Assembly (NCBI GenBank): GCA_015057585.1
Contig: SVEF01000009.1
Coordinates: forward strand, 60,933 to 124,932
Origin: Lachnospiraceae bacterium
GTDB lineage: Bacteria > Bacillota > Clostridia > Lachnospirales > Lachnospiraceae
Length of the DNA stretch: 64,000 nucleotides
Direction of reading: 5' to 3'
Below the pieces are notes generated by a model, which was given only the letters and a program-made list of their open reading frames with translations, did not search any database and was not told where the DNA came from. Position 1 is the first letter of the stretch; every line of letters starts with the position of its first letter. Shown one piece after another: positions 1-9,033 of this stretch. The translations under genes and the position numbers were made by a program.

Positions 1-2037
1 CATATTATCATACACCATATCTCCAATCTGAATTCCATAGTGATAATTATCTCCGACAGATATCTTCGCTTTATCAGAATAAATTCCAAAGTCGCTATCA
101 ACTCTAATAATCTGATAATCAATTCCTTTATCATCAAGGGCCTTCGCAAGTCGCTTGGCAAATCCATCACATTGTCCACGTTCCTTCCCTTTACTAGGAA
201 TTTTCTTGATGATATTCTTTATTTCCAGTTCATTAAACTCATCGAGAACTTCATCCAGCAAGTCCCTGAAAGCATCCCCCGCTCTATTTGCACTGCGCCC
301 AGCTGCCAAAATAAATACATTTGCACCTGCTGCTGTCATGTCAACCGCCACCTCTTGTACCTCAATCTTTCCATTGTTTAAAATAGCAACCATGGAATGT
401 TGTGTTGTGTCAGATGACGAATTTTTTCCTACAACAAATGCTCCATATAATTCAGCAGCCATTACCATTATTTCACCGCGTACTTTTCCGGCTGCATAAA
501 AAATATCTTTTCCCTTAGGCGTATCATCCAATTCTAATATGCCCCCGGTAAGATTATCTAAAATTGCGTCCCCTGTTCCAAAATTCAGACTATTCTCGGC
601 AATCGCTATCTCTCTCCGAATATACAATAGATTCTCTATTGTAGTCTCAATCATGCCTCCCTCTCCTGAATATGAAAAATCCGGGGCCCATGGGTTTTCA
701 AAGAACATATAGTACCAATTTATATATCCTGTTTCCTTACCATACCCACTCGGGTCCACATACTTCAGCGGATTGTTCTGTACATATACATACAGATTTC
801 TTCCATCACCAAGGTATGTGTCTTCCTGTGTGAATCTGCCTACAGTGGTATCATACCGTCTGGCTCTCAGATAGTAGAGTCCTGTCACTTCATCATACTG
901 TTCTCCTGCATAGAGGAAACGGCTGAGTGCGGTATCAGTCTGTGCCAGCACACCTTCTTCATTCAAGCTTTGAATGTAAGTCAGCGTCCCAAAAGCATCA
1001 TATATATAGGTTTCTGTCAAGGTGCCGTCATTACCGGTCAAGGCGATAACATCCCCATGGGAATTTTTTACGTAATAGTACAGATTTGTACTGTACTTAC
1101 TTCCATCCGGTTCTTCTGTCTTTGTAAGCAGTTCTGTCGCAAGCAGACTCGTACCATAGTAATAGTGCTCGGTCTTCGTATGGTCTTTATCGTATCCTCC
1201 AATGACAAGTCCGTTAAAGCTCACATACTCCGCTGTGATGCCGTTTTCAGAAATCATGGAACGGATACCGGATGCATCATAGGTGCTTGTCTGCCATGTA
1301 CCATCCGGATTTGTGACATTCGTGAGCTGATTGAACGCATCATAGGTATACGTCACTGTGCCATCCGGTGTTACCTTTTCCGTGAGGTTTCCAACAAGAT
1401 CGTAACTGTATGTTGTGATAAGCGTATCTGCTCCGCTCTCTGTGATTCCAGTTGCAGTCTCTGCCGGATTTTCTGTCACTTCCTCCAGTAGCTTATTGCA
1501 CAGGTCATACGTATACGCCGTCTCCACACCATCTGCGTTCTTTGTCAGGCGGTTGCCCATGACATCATAGGTGTAGGTCGTGATACTGCCATCTACTGCT
1601 TCACTGAGGAGCCGGTCCAGTGCATCATAGGTGTACTCTGCAGTATTAGCAGTTACAGTACTTCCGCTTGTTGTTCTTTCCAGCAGGCTTCCGTTACCGT
1701 CATACGTATTGCTTTCACTATATAACAGTTCCCCGCTCACAGAAACAGTCTGCATCTGTTCTACCTGCTTATGCAAAGTATAGGCATAGTCTGTTACCGT
1801 TCCGGCACCATCGGTCATGGTGTCTAGGGTGCCGTCTGCGTGATACGTATACTGTGCCAGCAGTGTTCCGCCTGTAAAGGTTTCGTAGACAATGGTACTG
1901 TTATCTCTTTCATCCGTTCTGGTCTTGTACCGTTGTTCTCCGTCCTTTCGTACCTCGGTCAGTCTGCCGAGCAGGTCATAGGTATAAGACGTCACACTGT
2001 CCGGATTATTGAGGGTACTGTCTGTACTCTCCTTTAA
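1..2037 (-). pseudogene. RHS cassette A, 3' part: YD repeats, RHS core and papain-like toxin tip (continues off the left edge)
   Basis: The minus strand reads open from the TAG at 2038-2040 to the window edge and gives YD repeats, then the RHS core that ends in VDPSG near 750, then a unique tip. The last ~70 residues hold GQCDGFAKRLAKAL (Cys codon 169-171), a β-rich stretch, YHYGIQIG (His codon 40-42) and MVYDN (Asp codon 7-9). This Cys, His, Asp order is that of a papain-fold peptidase/deamidase-type toxin. The RHS part is nearly the same protein as the full-length copy at 13232-21736. It is separated from its own 5' part by an amber codon and has no start of its own, so it looks like a silent donor tip. 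The true C-terminus and any immunity gene lie outside the window. Confidence 0.75.
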
Positions 2038-2406
2038 CTAGAGCAGGTTTCCATTCACGTCATAGCCAAAGCCAAGGGAATGTACGCCGTTCTTGTGAAG
2101 CTCGGTTAACTGTCCCTTTTCATCGTATGCGTACTCTAACACATCCGTATCACTGATGGACGCGGTCAGGCTGCCGTCCATGGCATAGAGATAGCGCAGA
2201 ACGGATGTCTGTCCATCTTCCTTTGTTGCCGTAATAGAAGTTACATTTCCATCCGTGTTGTACTCATACTCCGTTATCGTACCGTTCGGCTCTGTGACAT
2301 GTACGACTCTGTCTTCCTTATCATACTGATAGGAGGTCACGGCACCAAGTGGATCTGTTTCACACTCCAGATAGCCATGAGCATTGTATTCATAAGAAAC
2401 CAGCAA
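2038..2406 (-). pseudogene. RHS cassette A, 5' fragment ending at an in-frame TAG
   Basis: About 122 codons of YD repeat that match the C-terminal half of the full-length RHS protein, starting near the PLGAVTSYQYDKEDR segment. The frame stops at TAG (cta at 2038-2040) where the other copies have TGG, the Trp before LKESTD. Reading continues open beyond the stop. The nominal first codon at 2404-2406 is TTG with no ribosome binding site. This is a 5'-truncated, unexpressed RHS copy. It belongs with the papain-tip fragment at 1-2037. Confidence 0.75.
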
Positions 2407-2523
2407 AGGTCACAAAAGTGCCTAAATCTACTATATTCATAGTAATTGGATTATTTAAATGTTTCTTTATTAATTAATAAACATGTTCTTTGGGGCTTAA
2501 TAATAGTAAACTGAAGATATATA
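2407..2523. other. AT-rich spacer between cassette A and the immunity gene of cassette B
   Basis: This 117-bp AT-rich gap has no open frame. I see no clear promoter like those at the heads of cassettes B to E; only a weak TATTAA-like box follows a CATGTT. The RHS homology of cassette A begins at its low-coordinate edge. Confidence 0.4.
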
Positions 2524-2844
2524 TTAAAAATCCATAGCGTCAGTATACTTAAAACAATCTGAAGACAAATCATGTACTTCATCAATCAAGGAAAAGAAAT
2601 ATCTAATTGTATCACGCAATGCTTCACATACGTTTTCCCCATATCCAATTCCCGCACAAAAATCATTTGTCTTATCTCTTATCATTAAATTAGTTCTACC
2701 TATAAACCTCCCTTTCGAGGTTTCATAAACTCTCACTTTAAACTTTCCATGTGGAATTTTATCATGTTCCCATACTTCAAATTCTTCCACTAGCCTTTCA
2801 ATTTCAACTATACCATTTATTCTAATATTTTTCCACTCTTCCAT
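2524..2844 (-). CDS. Putative immunity protein of cassette B (106 aa)
   Basis: A small, AT-rich, acidic cytoplasmic protein with no signal peptide or membrane segment. The start ATG at 2844 has a strong GGAGG four bases upstream. It begins 11 nt after the stop of the toxin-tip frame at 2856, the standard toxin-then-immunity layout of polymorphic toxin loci. I do not recognise the family; the mix of β-strand-like segments followed by a C-terminal helix (CEALRDTIRYFFSLIDEV) is all I can see. The function as antidote to the BECR-like tip is inferred from position. Confidence 0.65.
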   Translation of the reverse strand: MEEWKNIRINGIVEIERLVEEFEVWEHDKIPHGKFKVRVYETSKGRFIGRTNLMIRDKTNDFCAGIGYGENVCEALRDTIRYFFSLIDEVHDLSSDCFKYTDAMDF

Positions 2845-2855
2845 ACATCCTCCAA

Positions 2856-3953
2856 CTAATTAATTGTTTTGCCAAAAGAAATAATCGTTCCATCCGGAGC
2901 CAAATCAATATACTTTCCATTTTTCTTATATCTTATCACTCCTTCAACCACGCCATTAACATAACTTTTTGTGGCACCACTTAGATTGTTTTTAAAACCT
3001 TCTGCTTTTCTAATATACTGTTCAATATCAGAAGCTCCAACTTCTCTTCCATGCACATAATAATGCCTTGCAACTGATTCTTCAACAGAATCAAAACTTC
3101 CTTTATTCCAACTGGACACATTTATGGATTTTTCGTGTATTTGCTTGGTAAATCTATCCCATGGTTTAGATTTATTACCTCCACTAGAAATAGCATTAAA
3201 ACTTTCACTTGCAAAGCGTCCTGCTGAATATACCGCCTTTGTATCACCATATAAAGCTATAGCTAAGGTTCCTGAGGCTAAAACATACGCCGCAGGTGCT
3301 ATAACTATTGCTCCAACACCACCGCTTCCAAAACTAGCTTTTGCCCCATTAGCAACTATATCTTTCGCCATTTTTCTCGCAAGCAATGCTGTTGCCTCTG
3401 AACCTATCATCTCTCCCAAGAAAAACGCGTCGGGATATAGCGCCATATTTCCATCTTTGTATTGAATGCTTCCTAATGATATTGTCCCTATAACGCCTTC
3501 TACATATCCATCTGCTAAACTGGCTGTATACATCCAAGGATCGCTTGCTATCCGTTCCCAATATCTTTCATACCATTTCTCCTCTGGCATTTGACCTACA
3601 AAAAGAATATCCGGATCCCATGGTGCTGGAAAATAATCATTATACAAATATTTGTATTCCGAGTTTTTACTACAATACCCACTCGGATCCACATACTTCA
3701 GCGGATTATTCTGTACATATACATACAGGTTCCGTCCATCGCCAAGGTACGTATCTTCCTGTGTGAATCTTCCGACTGTGGTATCGTAACGTCTTGCTCT
3801 CAGATAATAGAGCCCGCTTACTTCATCATACTGTTCCCCAGCATAGAGGAAACGGCTGAGTGCGGTATCCGTCTGTGCCAGTACACCTTCTTCGTTCAGG
3901 CTCTGAATGTAAGTCAGCGTACCAAAAGCGTCATATGTATAAGTTTCTGTCAA
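2856..3953 (-). CDS. RHS cassette B: truncated RHS core with BECR-nuclease-like toxin tip
   Basis: The frame opens with the last RHS core repeat (RRYDTTVGRF, then VDPSG at residues ~90-92), continues through a hydrophobic Ala/Gly-rich pretoxin segment, and ends in a unique ~70-residue tip. The tip has HYYVHGREVG (from residue ~297), a helical EQYIRKAEGF and a terminal RYKKNGKYI...DGTIISFGK. That layout (HxHGxE, then a basic β-sheet ending in Gly-Thr-Ile) is what I know from the barnase/EndoU/colicin E5-D/RelE-like (BECR) ribonuclease tips of RHS and CDI toxins. The match is by eye. The listed start is a TTG without a ribosome binding site, and a TAG sits just upstream where RHS homology begins (~3999). 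The tip is therefore probably not translated in place. Confidence 0.65.
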   Translation of the reverse strand: MTETYTYDAFGTLTYIQSLNEEGVLAQTDTALSRFLYAGEQYDEVSGLYYLRARRYDTTVGRFTQEDTYLGDGRNLYVYVQNNPLKYVDPSGYCSKNSEYKYLYNDYFPAPWDPDILFVGQMPEEKWYERYWERIASDPWMYTASLADGYVEGVIGTISLGSIQYKDGNMALYPDAFFLGEMIGSEATALLARKMAKDIVANGAKASFGSGGVGAIVIAPAAYVLASGTLAIALYGDTKAVYSAGRFASESFNAISSGGNKSKPWDRFTKQIHEKSINVSSWNKGSFDSVEESVARHYYVHGREVGASDIEQYIRKAEGFKNNLSGATKSYVNGVVEGVIRYKKNGKYIDLAPDGTIISFGKTIN

Positions 3954-3999
3954 GGTACCGTTGTTACCGGTTAAGCCGATAACGTCCCCGTGGGAATTC

Positions 4000-4077
4000 T
4001 AATTGCATTATAACATGACCATTTTATTCGGAACAATCAGAACTTTATAAAAACGCACTTCTTTTGCAACAAAAATT
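4000..4077. repeat. Cassette-head repeat, copy 1 (78 bp)
   Basis: This stretch starts exactly where RHS homology of cassette B ends. It matches 10331-10408 at the head of cassette D in 77 of 78 positions (mismatch at 4059). It contains a promoter-like pair reading into the cassette and the proximal arm of a terminator-like hairpin. In copy 2 identity stops inside the hairpin. Confidence 0.85.
4007..4036 (-). promoter_or_regulatory. Promoter-like element at the head of cassette B
   Basis: On the minus strand TTGTTC (4031-4036) is followed after 18 bp by a perfect TATAAT (4007-4012), preceded by TG in CATGT. It points into the truncated RHS frame and its downstream immunity gene (2844-2524). 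Equivalent pairs stand at the heads of cassettes C, D and E. It could drive the immunity gene while the start-less toxin tip stays untranslated. Confidence 0.5.
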
Positions 4078-4096
4078 GTTTTAAAAGAAGTGCGTT
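4052..4096 (-). terminator. Strong hairpin, likely terminator of the cassette C immunity gene
   Basis: Perfect 14-bp arms (4052-4065 and 4083-4096) enclose a further 5-bp stem. On the minus strand the hairpin is followed by TTTTTAT. It lies 130 bp past the stop of the 101-aa gene at 4226-4531 and just before the promoter-like element of cassette B, so it would insulate the two cassettes. Confidence 0.7.
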
Positions 4097-4225
4097 AAAA
4101 CCACGTATTGAAACTCAATATTCACTTTTTGTTTTCAGATGCTTATGTAGAGACGTAAATTATTTTACTATTTTGATTTCAACATTTTTAGTTCTCTATG
4201 TTGCATAATTCTTTCCCACATTGCA

Positions 4226-4531
4226 TTACTTTTTGTCATCATAACTACTCAAATAGAGTTTCCTTACTTCTCCTAGCGCAGGAAAATTAGGATATATAAA
4301 CTCCCATGTAACATTACACATATGGCATACATACCATTTATCTGCATACCACTCTATTTTTTTTCCACTTACACTAGTTCCGATGTAATATGGTTTTTTA
4401 ACTGGAATCTCTTTAAATACTCCTTCCTTTTCTTTCTCCTCAAAAAATTTCTTTACATCTAAAAAATATTGCCACGAATTAATCTTTATTTCTTCTCTCT
4501 CACAGCAATCACATACCATTATCGAAACCAC
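4226..4531 (-). CDS. Putative immunity protein of cassette C, two Cys pairs (101 aa)
   Basis: A small cytoplasmic protein with CDCC near the N-terminus and CHMC near residue 70, spaced as a possible zinc site. Between them are GKKIEWYADKWYVC and, later, WEFIYPNFPALG, Trp/Tyr-rich strands. Its start overlaps the end of the ART-like RHS frame by 13 nt, so the pair is probably translationally coupled. No family name is certain. Its role as antidote to the ART-like tip is inferred from the overlap and position. Confidence 0.65.
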   Translation of the reverse strand: MVSIMVCDCCEREEIKINSWQYFLDVKKFFEEKEKEGVFKEIPVKKPYYIGTSVSGKKIEWYADKWYVCHMCNVTWEFIYPNFPALGEVRKLYLSSYDDKK

Positions 4532-7470
4532 CTTTCATCTACTTTTGGAATATATATTTGACTACCTCCCCCCAAGAGATGTCCTATTACATTTCCTAAA
4601 GCATCAAAAATATTCTGGGGTGCTGCAATTCCTTCGAAAATAGTTGTTCCCTTTGGTACCAGAACCTCTGTCACATTCTCTGCAGTATTTCCCCATGCCG
4701 GGTTCAAAGCCAAATCAATTTGCGACTGCAAACCTCCACCTTGTGGTGTCAATGACAAATACGCTCCAACTTCTCCGGCAGTTCCCCCGCTTACTCTATA
4801 CATAACTGTATCCTCCTCCAGTACTCGTTCCACATATGTTGCTCCCATAAAAGTTTCAGCAATCCCCGTCGGTAACGGTCCTGGATTTATTGGAGAATAT
4901 ATACCTTCTGCCAAATTCCCCAGACTATCAGCAACTTCTCCCACACTATCAAGCAACTCACCTACGCCACCCAATACATTAGCATATTTAGCAACATTCC
5001 CTGACAACATTGGCGCCGAAAAAGCACTGGAATAATACACCCCTGTACCAAAAGCTGAACCTGCTAGTGCAAATTCAAATGCATTGTAATTTTGCCGATT
5101 TCCACCAAATATAGTGTCTCTAATCGGATTAAACGATGCTGTTTCTGTATCTCCCGTACTTCCGTAAATGAAATCCTGTGTACCTTCTGTGATATCTGAA
5201 GCTCCAAATGCGAATGACGTTCCTGCCAGTATCTTAGTGCCGGCAACTGTTAAAGCAGGCGCAGCCGCAGGTAACGCATATATCGCTGCCACACCAGTAG
5301 CAATAACTCCAACTCCCTTAAATACATTCCATGCACCATCGCGAAATCTCTGTTCTCCTCCCGGCGGCAGTTGATCTAATGCTTTCTGTATCTGTTCATT
5401 TATAAGTACGCTTATACTCTGACCTGCCATTGCCGCCTGACCATCAGCATAATAGTAAGCTGCATTTTGCATCTTCTGTACATCCGTTAATCCATATCCC
5501 AAATCCTTCTTACTATGTCCACTCGGATCCACATACTTCAGCGGATTATTTCCTACATACACATGCAGATTTCTTCCATCACCAAGATAGGTATCTTCCT
5601 GTGTGAATCTTCCGACTGTGGTATCGTAACGTCTGGCTCTCAGATAGTAGAGTCCTGTCACTTCATCATACTGTTCTCCTGCATAGAGGAAACGGCTGAG
5701 TGCGGTATCAGTCTGTGCCAGCACACCTTCTTCATTCAGGTTCTGAATGTAAGTCAGCGTTCCAAACGCGTCATATGTATAGGTTTCTGTCAAGGTGCCA
5801 TCGTTACCTGTTAAGCCGATAACATCCCCATGGGAATTCTGGATGTAATAGTACAGATTTGTACTGTACTTACTTCCATCCGGTTCTTCTGTCTTTGTAA
5901 GCAGTTCTGTCGCAAGCAGACTCGTACCATAGTAATAGTGCTCGGTCTTCGTATGGTCTTTATCGTATCCTCCAATGACAAGTCCGTTAAAGTTCACATA
6001 CTCCGCTGTGATGCCGTTTTCGGAAATCATGGAACGGATACCGGATGCATCATAGGTGCTTGTCTGCCATGTGCCATCCGGGTTTGTGACGTTGGTAAGC
6101 TGATTCAGCGCATCATAGGTATACGTCACTGTACCATCCGATGTTATCTTTTCTATAAGGTTTCCGACAGCATCGTAGCTATAGGTTGTCGTAAGCAGAG
6201 TGGCTAACGTATCTGTTCCTGTCTCTACTGCTCCGTCTACAAGCCCTGCCTCATCCGTCGGTCTCTCCGTCACTTCTTCTAGCAACTTATTACACAGGTC
6301 ATACGTATACGCTGTCTCTACACCATCTGCATTCTTTGTCAGGCGGTTACCCATGACATCATAGGTGTAGGTCGTAGTTACGCCATCTACTACTTCACTG
6401 AGGAGTCGGTCCAGTGCATCATAGGTGTACTGTGCATTGTTAGTAGTTACAGCACTTCCACTTGTCACTCTTTCAAGCAGACTTCCGTTCCCGTCATACG
6501 TGTTGCTTTCGCTGTATAACAGTTCTCCGCTCACAGAAACAGTCTGCATCTGTTCTACCTGCTTATGCAAAGTATAAGCATAGTCTGTTACCGTTCCGGC
6601 ACCATCGGTCATGGTGTTTAGTGTGCCGTCTGCGTGATACGTATACTGTGCCAGTAGTGTTCCGCCCGTGAATGTTTCGTAGACAACGGTACTGTCATCT
6701 CTTTCATCCGTTCTAGTCTTATACCGCTGTTCTCCGTCCTTTCCTACCTCAGTCAGTCTGCCAAGGACATCATACGTATATGCCGTTACACTGTCCGGGT
6801 TATAAAGGGCACTGTCCGTACTCTCCTTTAGCCAGAGCAGATTTCCGTTTGCATCATAGCCAAAGCCAAGGGAGTGTACACCGTTCTTATGAAGTTCGGT
6901 CAACTGTCCCAGTTCATCATACTGATACGTCAGGATATCGGTATCACTGATGGATGCCGTCAAACTGCCATCCATGGCATAGAGGTAGCGTAGAATGGAT
7001 GTATCTCCATTTTCCTTTGTTGCCGCAACGAGTGTTACATTTCCATCGGTATTGTACTCATACTCCGTTACGGTACCGTTCGGCTCTGTGACACGTACGA
7101 TACGGTCTTCCTTATCGTACTGATAGGAGGTCACTGCTCCCAGAGAGTCATCTTCACGTTCAAGGAGCCCCCTGCCGTTATAACTGTATTCCGTCACTGC
7201 ACCGGAGGCATCTTCTATTTTACAAAGTAATCCGTCTTTGCGGTAGGTATATCTGGTTATACCCCCTAAAGCATCTGTAACCTGCGTCACATTGCCCTGA
7301 CCGTCATAGGTATAGATGGTCGTGTTTCCTTCCGTGTCAGTATAGGCGGTCATTTCACCGTATACGTTGTAAACGTACTCCTCTCCGGTCAGAAGATTCT
7401 TTGTCACATTTCCTGCGATATCGTAGGTCAGTTCTGTGCGTACACCTACCTCATCGGTGACACTGCTCAC
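4519..7470 (-). CDS. RHS cassette C, 3' part: long YD-repeat region with ART-like toxin tip
   Basis: The 983 codons match the C-terminal third of the full-length RHS protein, ending in the RHS core (VDPSG near 5520). A pretoxin linker (LTDVQKMQNAAYYYADGQAA...), shared with cassette D, follows. The tip (last ~130 residues) has MYRVSGGTAGEVGAYLSL, NPAWGNTAENVTEVLVPKGT, an EGIAAPQ motif and GGGSQIYIPK. This order recalls ADP-ribosyltransferase-like polymorphic toxins that open with an (L/M)YR strand, but I do not see a firm catalytic Glu pair, so the enzyme class is tentative. The nominal start at 7470 is a GTG inside the repeat; the true reading frame continues upstream of a TAG at 7477-7479. 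Unlike its neighbours, this cassette keeps much of the YD domain. Confidence 0.65.
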   Translation of the reverse strand: MSSVTDEVGVRTELTYDIAGNVTKNLLTGEEYVYNVYGEMTAYTDTEGNTTIYTYDGQGNVTQVTDALGGITRYTYRKDGLLCKIEDASGAVTEYSYNGRGLLEREDDSLGAVTSYQYDKEDRIVRVTEPNGTVTEYEYNTDGNVTLVAATKENGDTSILRYLYAMDGSLTASISDTDILTYQYDELGQLTELHKNGVHSLGFGYDANGNLLWLKESTDSALYNPDSVTAYTYDVLGRLTEVGKDGEQRYKTRTDERDDSTVVYETFTGGTLLAQYTYHADGTLNTMTDGAGTVTDYAYTLHKQVEQMQTVSVSGELLYSESNTYDGNGSLLERVTSGSAVTTNNAQYTYDALDRLLSEVVDGVTTTYTYDVMGNRLTKNADGVETAYTYDLCNKLLEEVTERPTDEAGLVDGAVETGTDTLATLLTTTYSYDAVGNLIEKITSDGTVTYTYDALNQLTNVTNPDGTWQTSTYDASGIRSMISENGITAEYVNFNGLVIGGYDKDHTKTEHYYYGTSLLATELLTKTEEPDGSKYSTNLYYYIQNSHGDVIGLTGNDGTLTETYTYDAFGTLTYIQNLNEEGVLAQTDTALSRFLYAGEQYDEVTGLYYLRARRYDTTVGRFTQEDTYLGDGRNLHVYVGNNPLKYVDPSGHSKKDLGYGLTDVQKMQNAAYYYADGQAAMAGQSISVLINEQIQKALDQLPPGGEQRFRDGAWNVFKGVGVIATGVAAIYALPAAAPALTVAGTKILAGTSFAFGASDITEGTQDFIYGSTGDTETASFNPIRDTIFGGNRQNYNAFEFALAGSAFGTGVYYSSAFSAPMLSGNVAKYANVLGGVGELLDSVGEVADSLGNLAEGIYSPINPGPLPTGIAETFMGATYVERVLEEDTVMYRVSGGTAGEVGAYLSLTPQGGGLQSQIDLALNPAWGNTAENVTEVLVPKGTTIFEGIAAPQNIFDALGNVIGHLLGGGSQIYIPKVDERWFR

Positions 7471-7476
7471 CCGACC

Positions 7477-8136
7477 CTAGGAGTCATACTCATACGTTAC
7501 CGTTCCGCCCAATGCATCGGTCACTGTCAGCACTCTACCCTCACTGTCATAGGTATAGGCTTCTGTCACACCATCCGGCAGGGTAACCTTCGTTGGATTG
7601 CCCATCGTATCGTATTCCAGTGTACTCTTTGCCCCTGCTTGGTCGATGACAGCGATGGTTCTGCCGCAGGAATCGTACTCATAAGTGATTTTATTTCCGT
7701 TACAGTCCGTAATCTCAGAAATGTCACCCATCGCATTATAGGTATATGTCGTGGTACGGAGTTTCTTTTCCCGTACTATTTCATACATCGGGCGGAAGGC
7801 ATGGTCACTGACCTGCTCTTCCAGAACATCATCTGCCCCAAGGAGACCGGCAAAAATCATATCCTTGATGTAATCCAGATCATCCCTGCTGACCGTTCCG
7901 TTTCCGGTGATGTCATACGCGGTATTCCAACCCTCATCTCCCTCGGCCATGCCAAACACACCTGCCAGAATTGCAAAATCCCGCAAGTCAGTCATGTCAT
8001 CCCCGTTATAATCCGGCAGGTGAAGTTCCGCCAGTACGCCACCGCATTCTGAAAGCTGATAGGTGTCCTTCGTATCGGATACCGTACTCGTCATAAGTGC
8101 AGATGGTGGTTCCCGATGTATCACTTTGAGTAACAT
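7477..8136 (-). pseudogene. RHS cassette C, 5' part with dockerin-like repeats, ending at an in-frame TAG
   Basis: This fragment matches the full-length RHS protein from the end of its cohesin-like domain. It carries the dockerin-like pair of Asp-rich loops (DYNGDDMTDLRDF and DITGNGTVSRDDL) followed by YD repeats. It ends at TAG (cta at 7477-7479) where the full-length copy has a Tyr codon (TAT) in SYGRVRS. The frame continues as 4519-7470. RHS homology starts near 8087. The ATG at 8136 overlaps the TATTAT of the promoter-like element and has no ribosome binding site, so this is most likely untranslated. Confidence 0.7.
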
Positions 8137-8164
8137 AATAACATGGCTATATCATTTGTTACAA
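8135..8164 (-). promoter_or_regulatory. Promoter-like element at the head of cassette C
   Basis: TTGTAA (8159-8164), an 18-bp gap and TATTAT (8135-8140) on the minus strand, again with CATGT before the -10. The flanking sequence is a diverged relative of the 78-bp head repeat of cassettes B and D. It points into the broken RHS frame and its immunity gene at 4531. The rest of the gap up to 8306 shows nothing else. Confidence 0.4.
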
Positions 8165-8306
8165 TCATAACTTTGTAAAATACAAGTATTTCATAACATA
8201 ATCCGGTAAAAAATCTTTTTCCTTGTGATGCCCTTAATACCGTATTGGCATTCTTTAAACAATTCATGCAAGTTTCTATGAACAACATATGAAAACTAAC
8301 AAAATT

Positions 8307-8855
8307 TTATCTTCCGCTTCCTTCACTGTCCCAAGCAAGCTCAAATTTAAAACCCAATAAACCACTTTCTATTACTCTAGTTCTAAATTCATCCGAAACA
8401 AACGGTCGTCTTAATTTCCCATCACATATTTTAAATAAATGCTGATTACATACTTTGCTTTCAACAAATTCATACTTTATAAATCTCATTATAGTTTTAC
8501 CATCCCTGAAAGTTTTGAATATGGAGTTCTCATAATCTATACAATCTAATATATTCGTAATATTAATCGAATAGAACTCACCATCTTCACTCTCGAGTGG
8601 TAATATTTCTGCATTTCCCTCAAGAAAATCAGAAAGAACATTTACTGCAGTTTTATCAAACACAGGAATATGGGCTGAAAATCCAAATGTATTACCTTTC
8701 TTTCTCCCATACATACATTTTACCTTTATGGGACGCCAATCCTGTTCTTTCTTTCGACCATCAAAAGACCGAATTTCATCCAGATTCAATTCTTCTTCCC
8801 ATAAAAGATTTTCATACTCATTCACATCACAATCTAATATCCATATTTTCATCAC
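8307..8855 (-). CDS. Imm11/DUF1629-like immunity protein of cassette D (182 aa)
   Basis: An acidic soluble protein. The pattern PVFDKTAVNVLSDFLEGNAEILPLE, then FYSINITNILDCIDYENS, resembles the Imm11 (DUF1629) immunity family, where a 'released or terminal segment, EllPl, then yyllNv...lD...S' core recurs. Start at 8855 has an AGGA-type ribosome binding site, and an ATG doublet allows 8852 as well. It lies 178 bp after the AHH nuclease tip. Imm11-type proteins are known neighbours of AHH toxins, so it is the likely antidote. Family call is by eye. Confidence 0.65.
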   Translation of the reverse strand: MMKIWILDCDVNEYENLLWEEELNLDEIRSFDGRKKEQDWRPIKVKCMYGRKKGNTFGFSAHIPVFDKTAVNVLSDFLEGNAEILPLESEDGEFYSINITNILDCIDYENSIFKTFRDGKTIMRFIKYEFVESKVCNQHLFKICDGKLRRPFVSDEFRTRVIESGLLGFKFELAWDSEGSGR

Positions 8856-9033
8856 TTTTCCTCCAACATCAACATCACTGTTATTACTTAATCAAATTTA
8901 TCATTCTTTGGTTAATTCTTAACAAAAATGCCTTCCTTGCTAAAGAATTTTTATACTACAAAAAGATATCCTAATAATATCATTGAGAATCATTTGGTTT
9001 CATTAGTTTTACATCTGAATTATCGGGAAATTC
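8856..9033. other. Non-coding AT-rich gap between AHH tip and immunity gene
   Basis: No convincing open frame, hairpin or promoter is visible. Most cassettes have only 10-25 bp here, so this wider spacer may be debris of an earlier insertion or hold a promoter I cannot identify. Confidence 0.35.
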
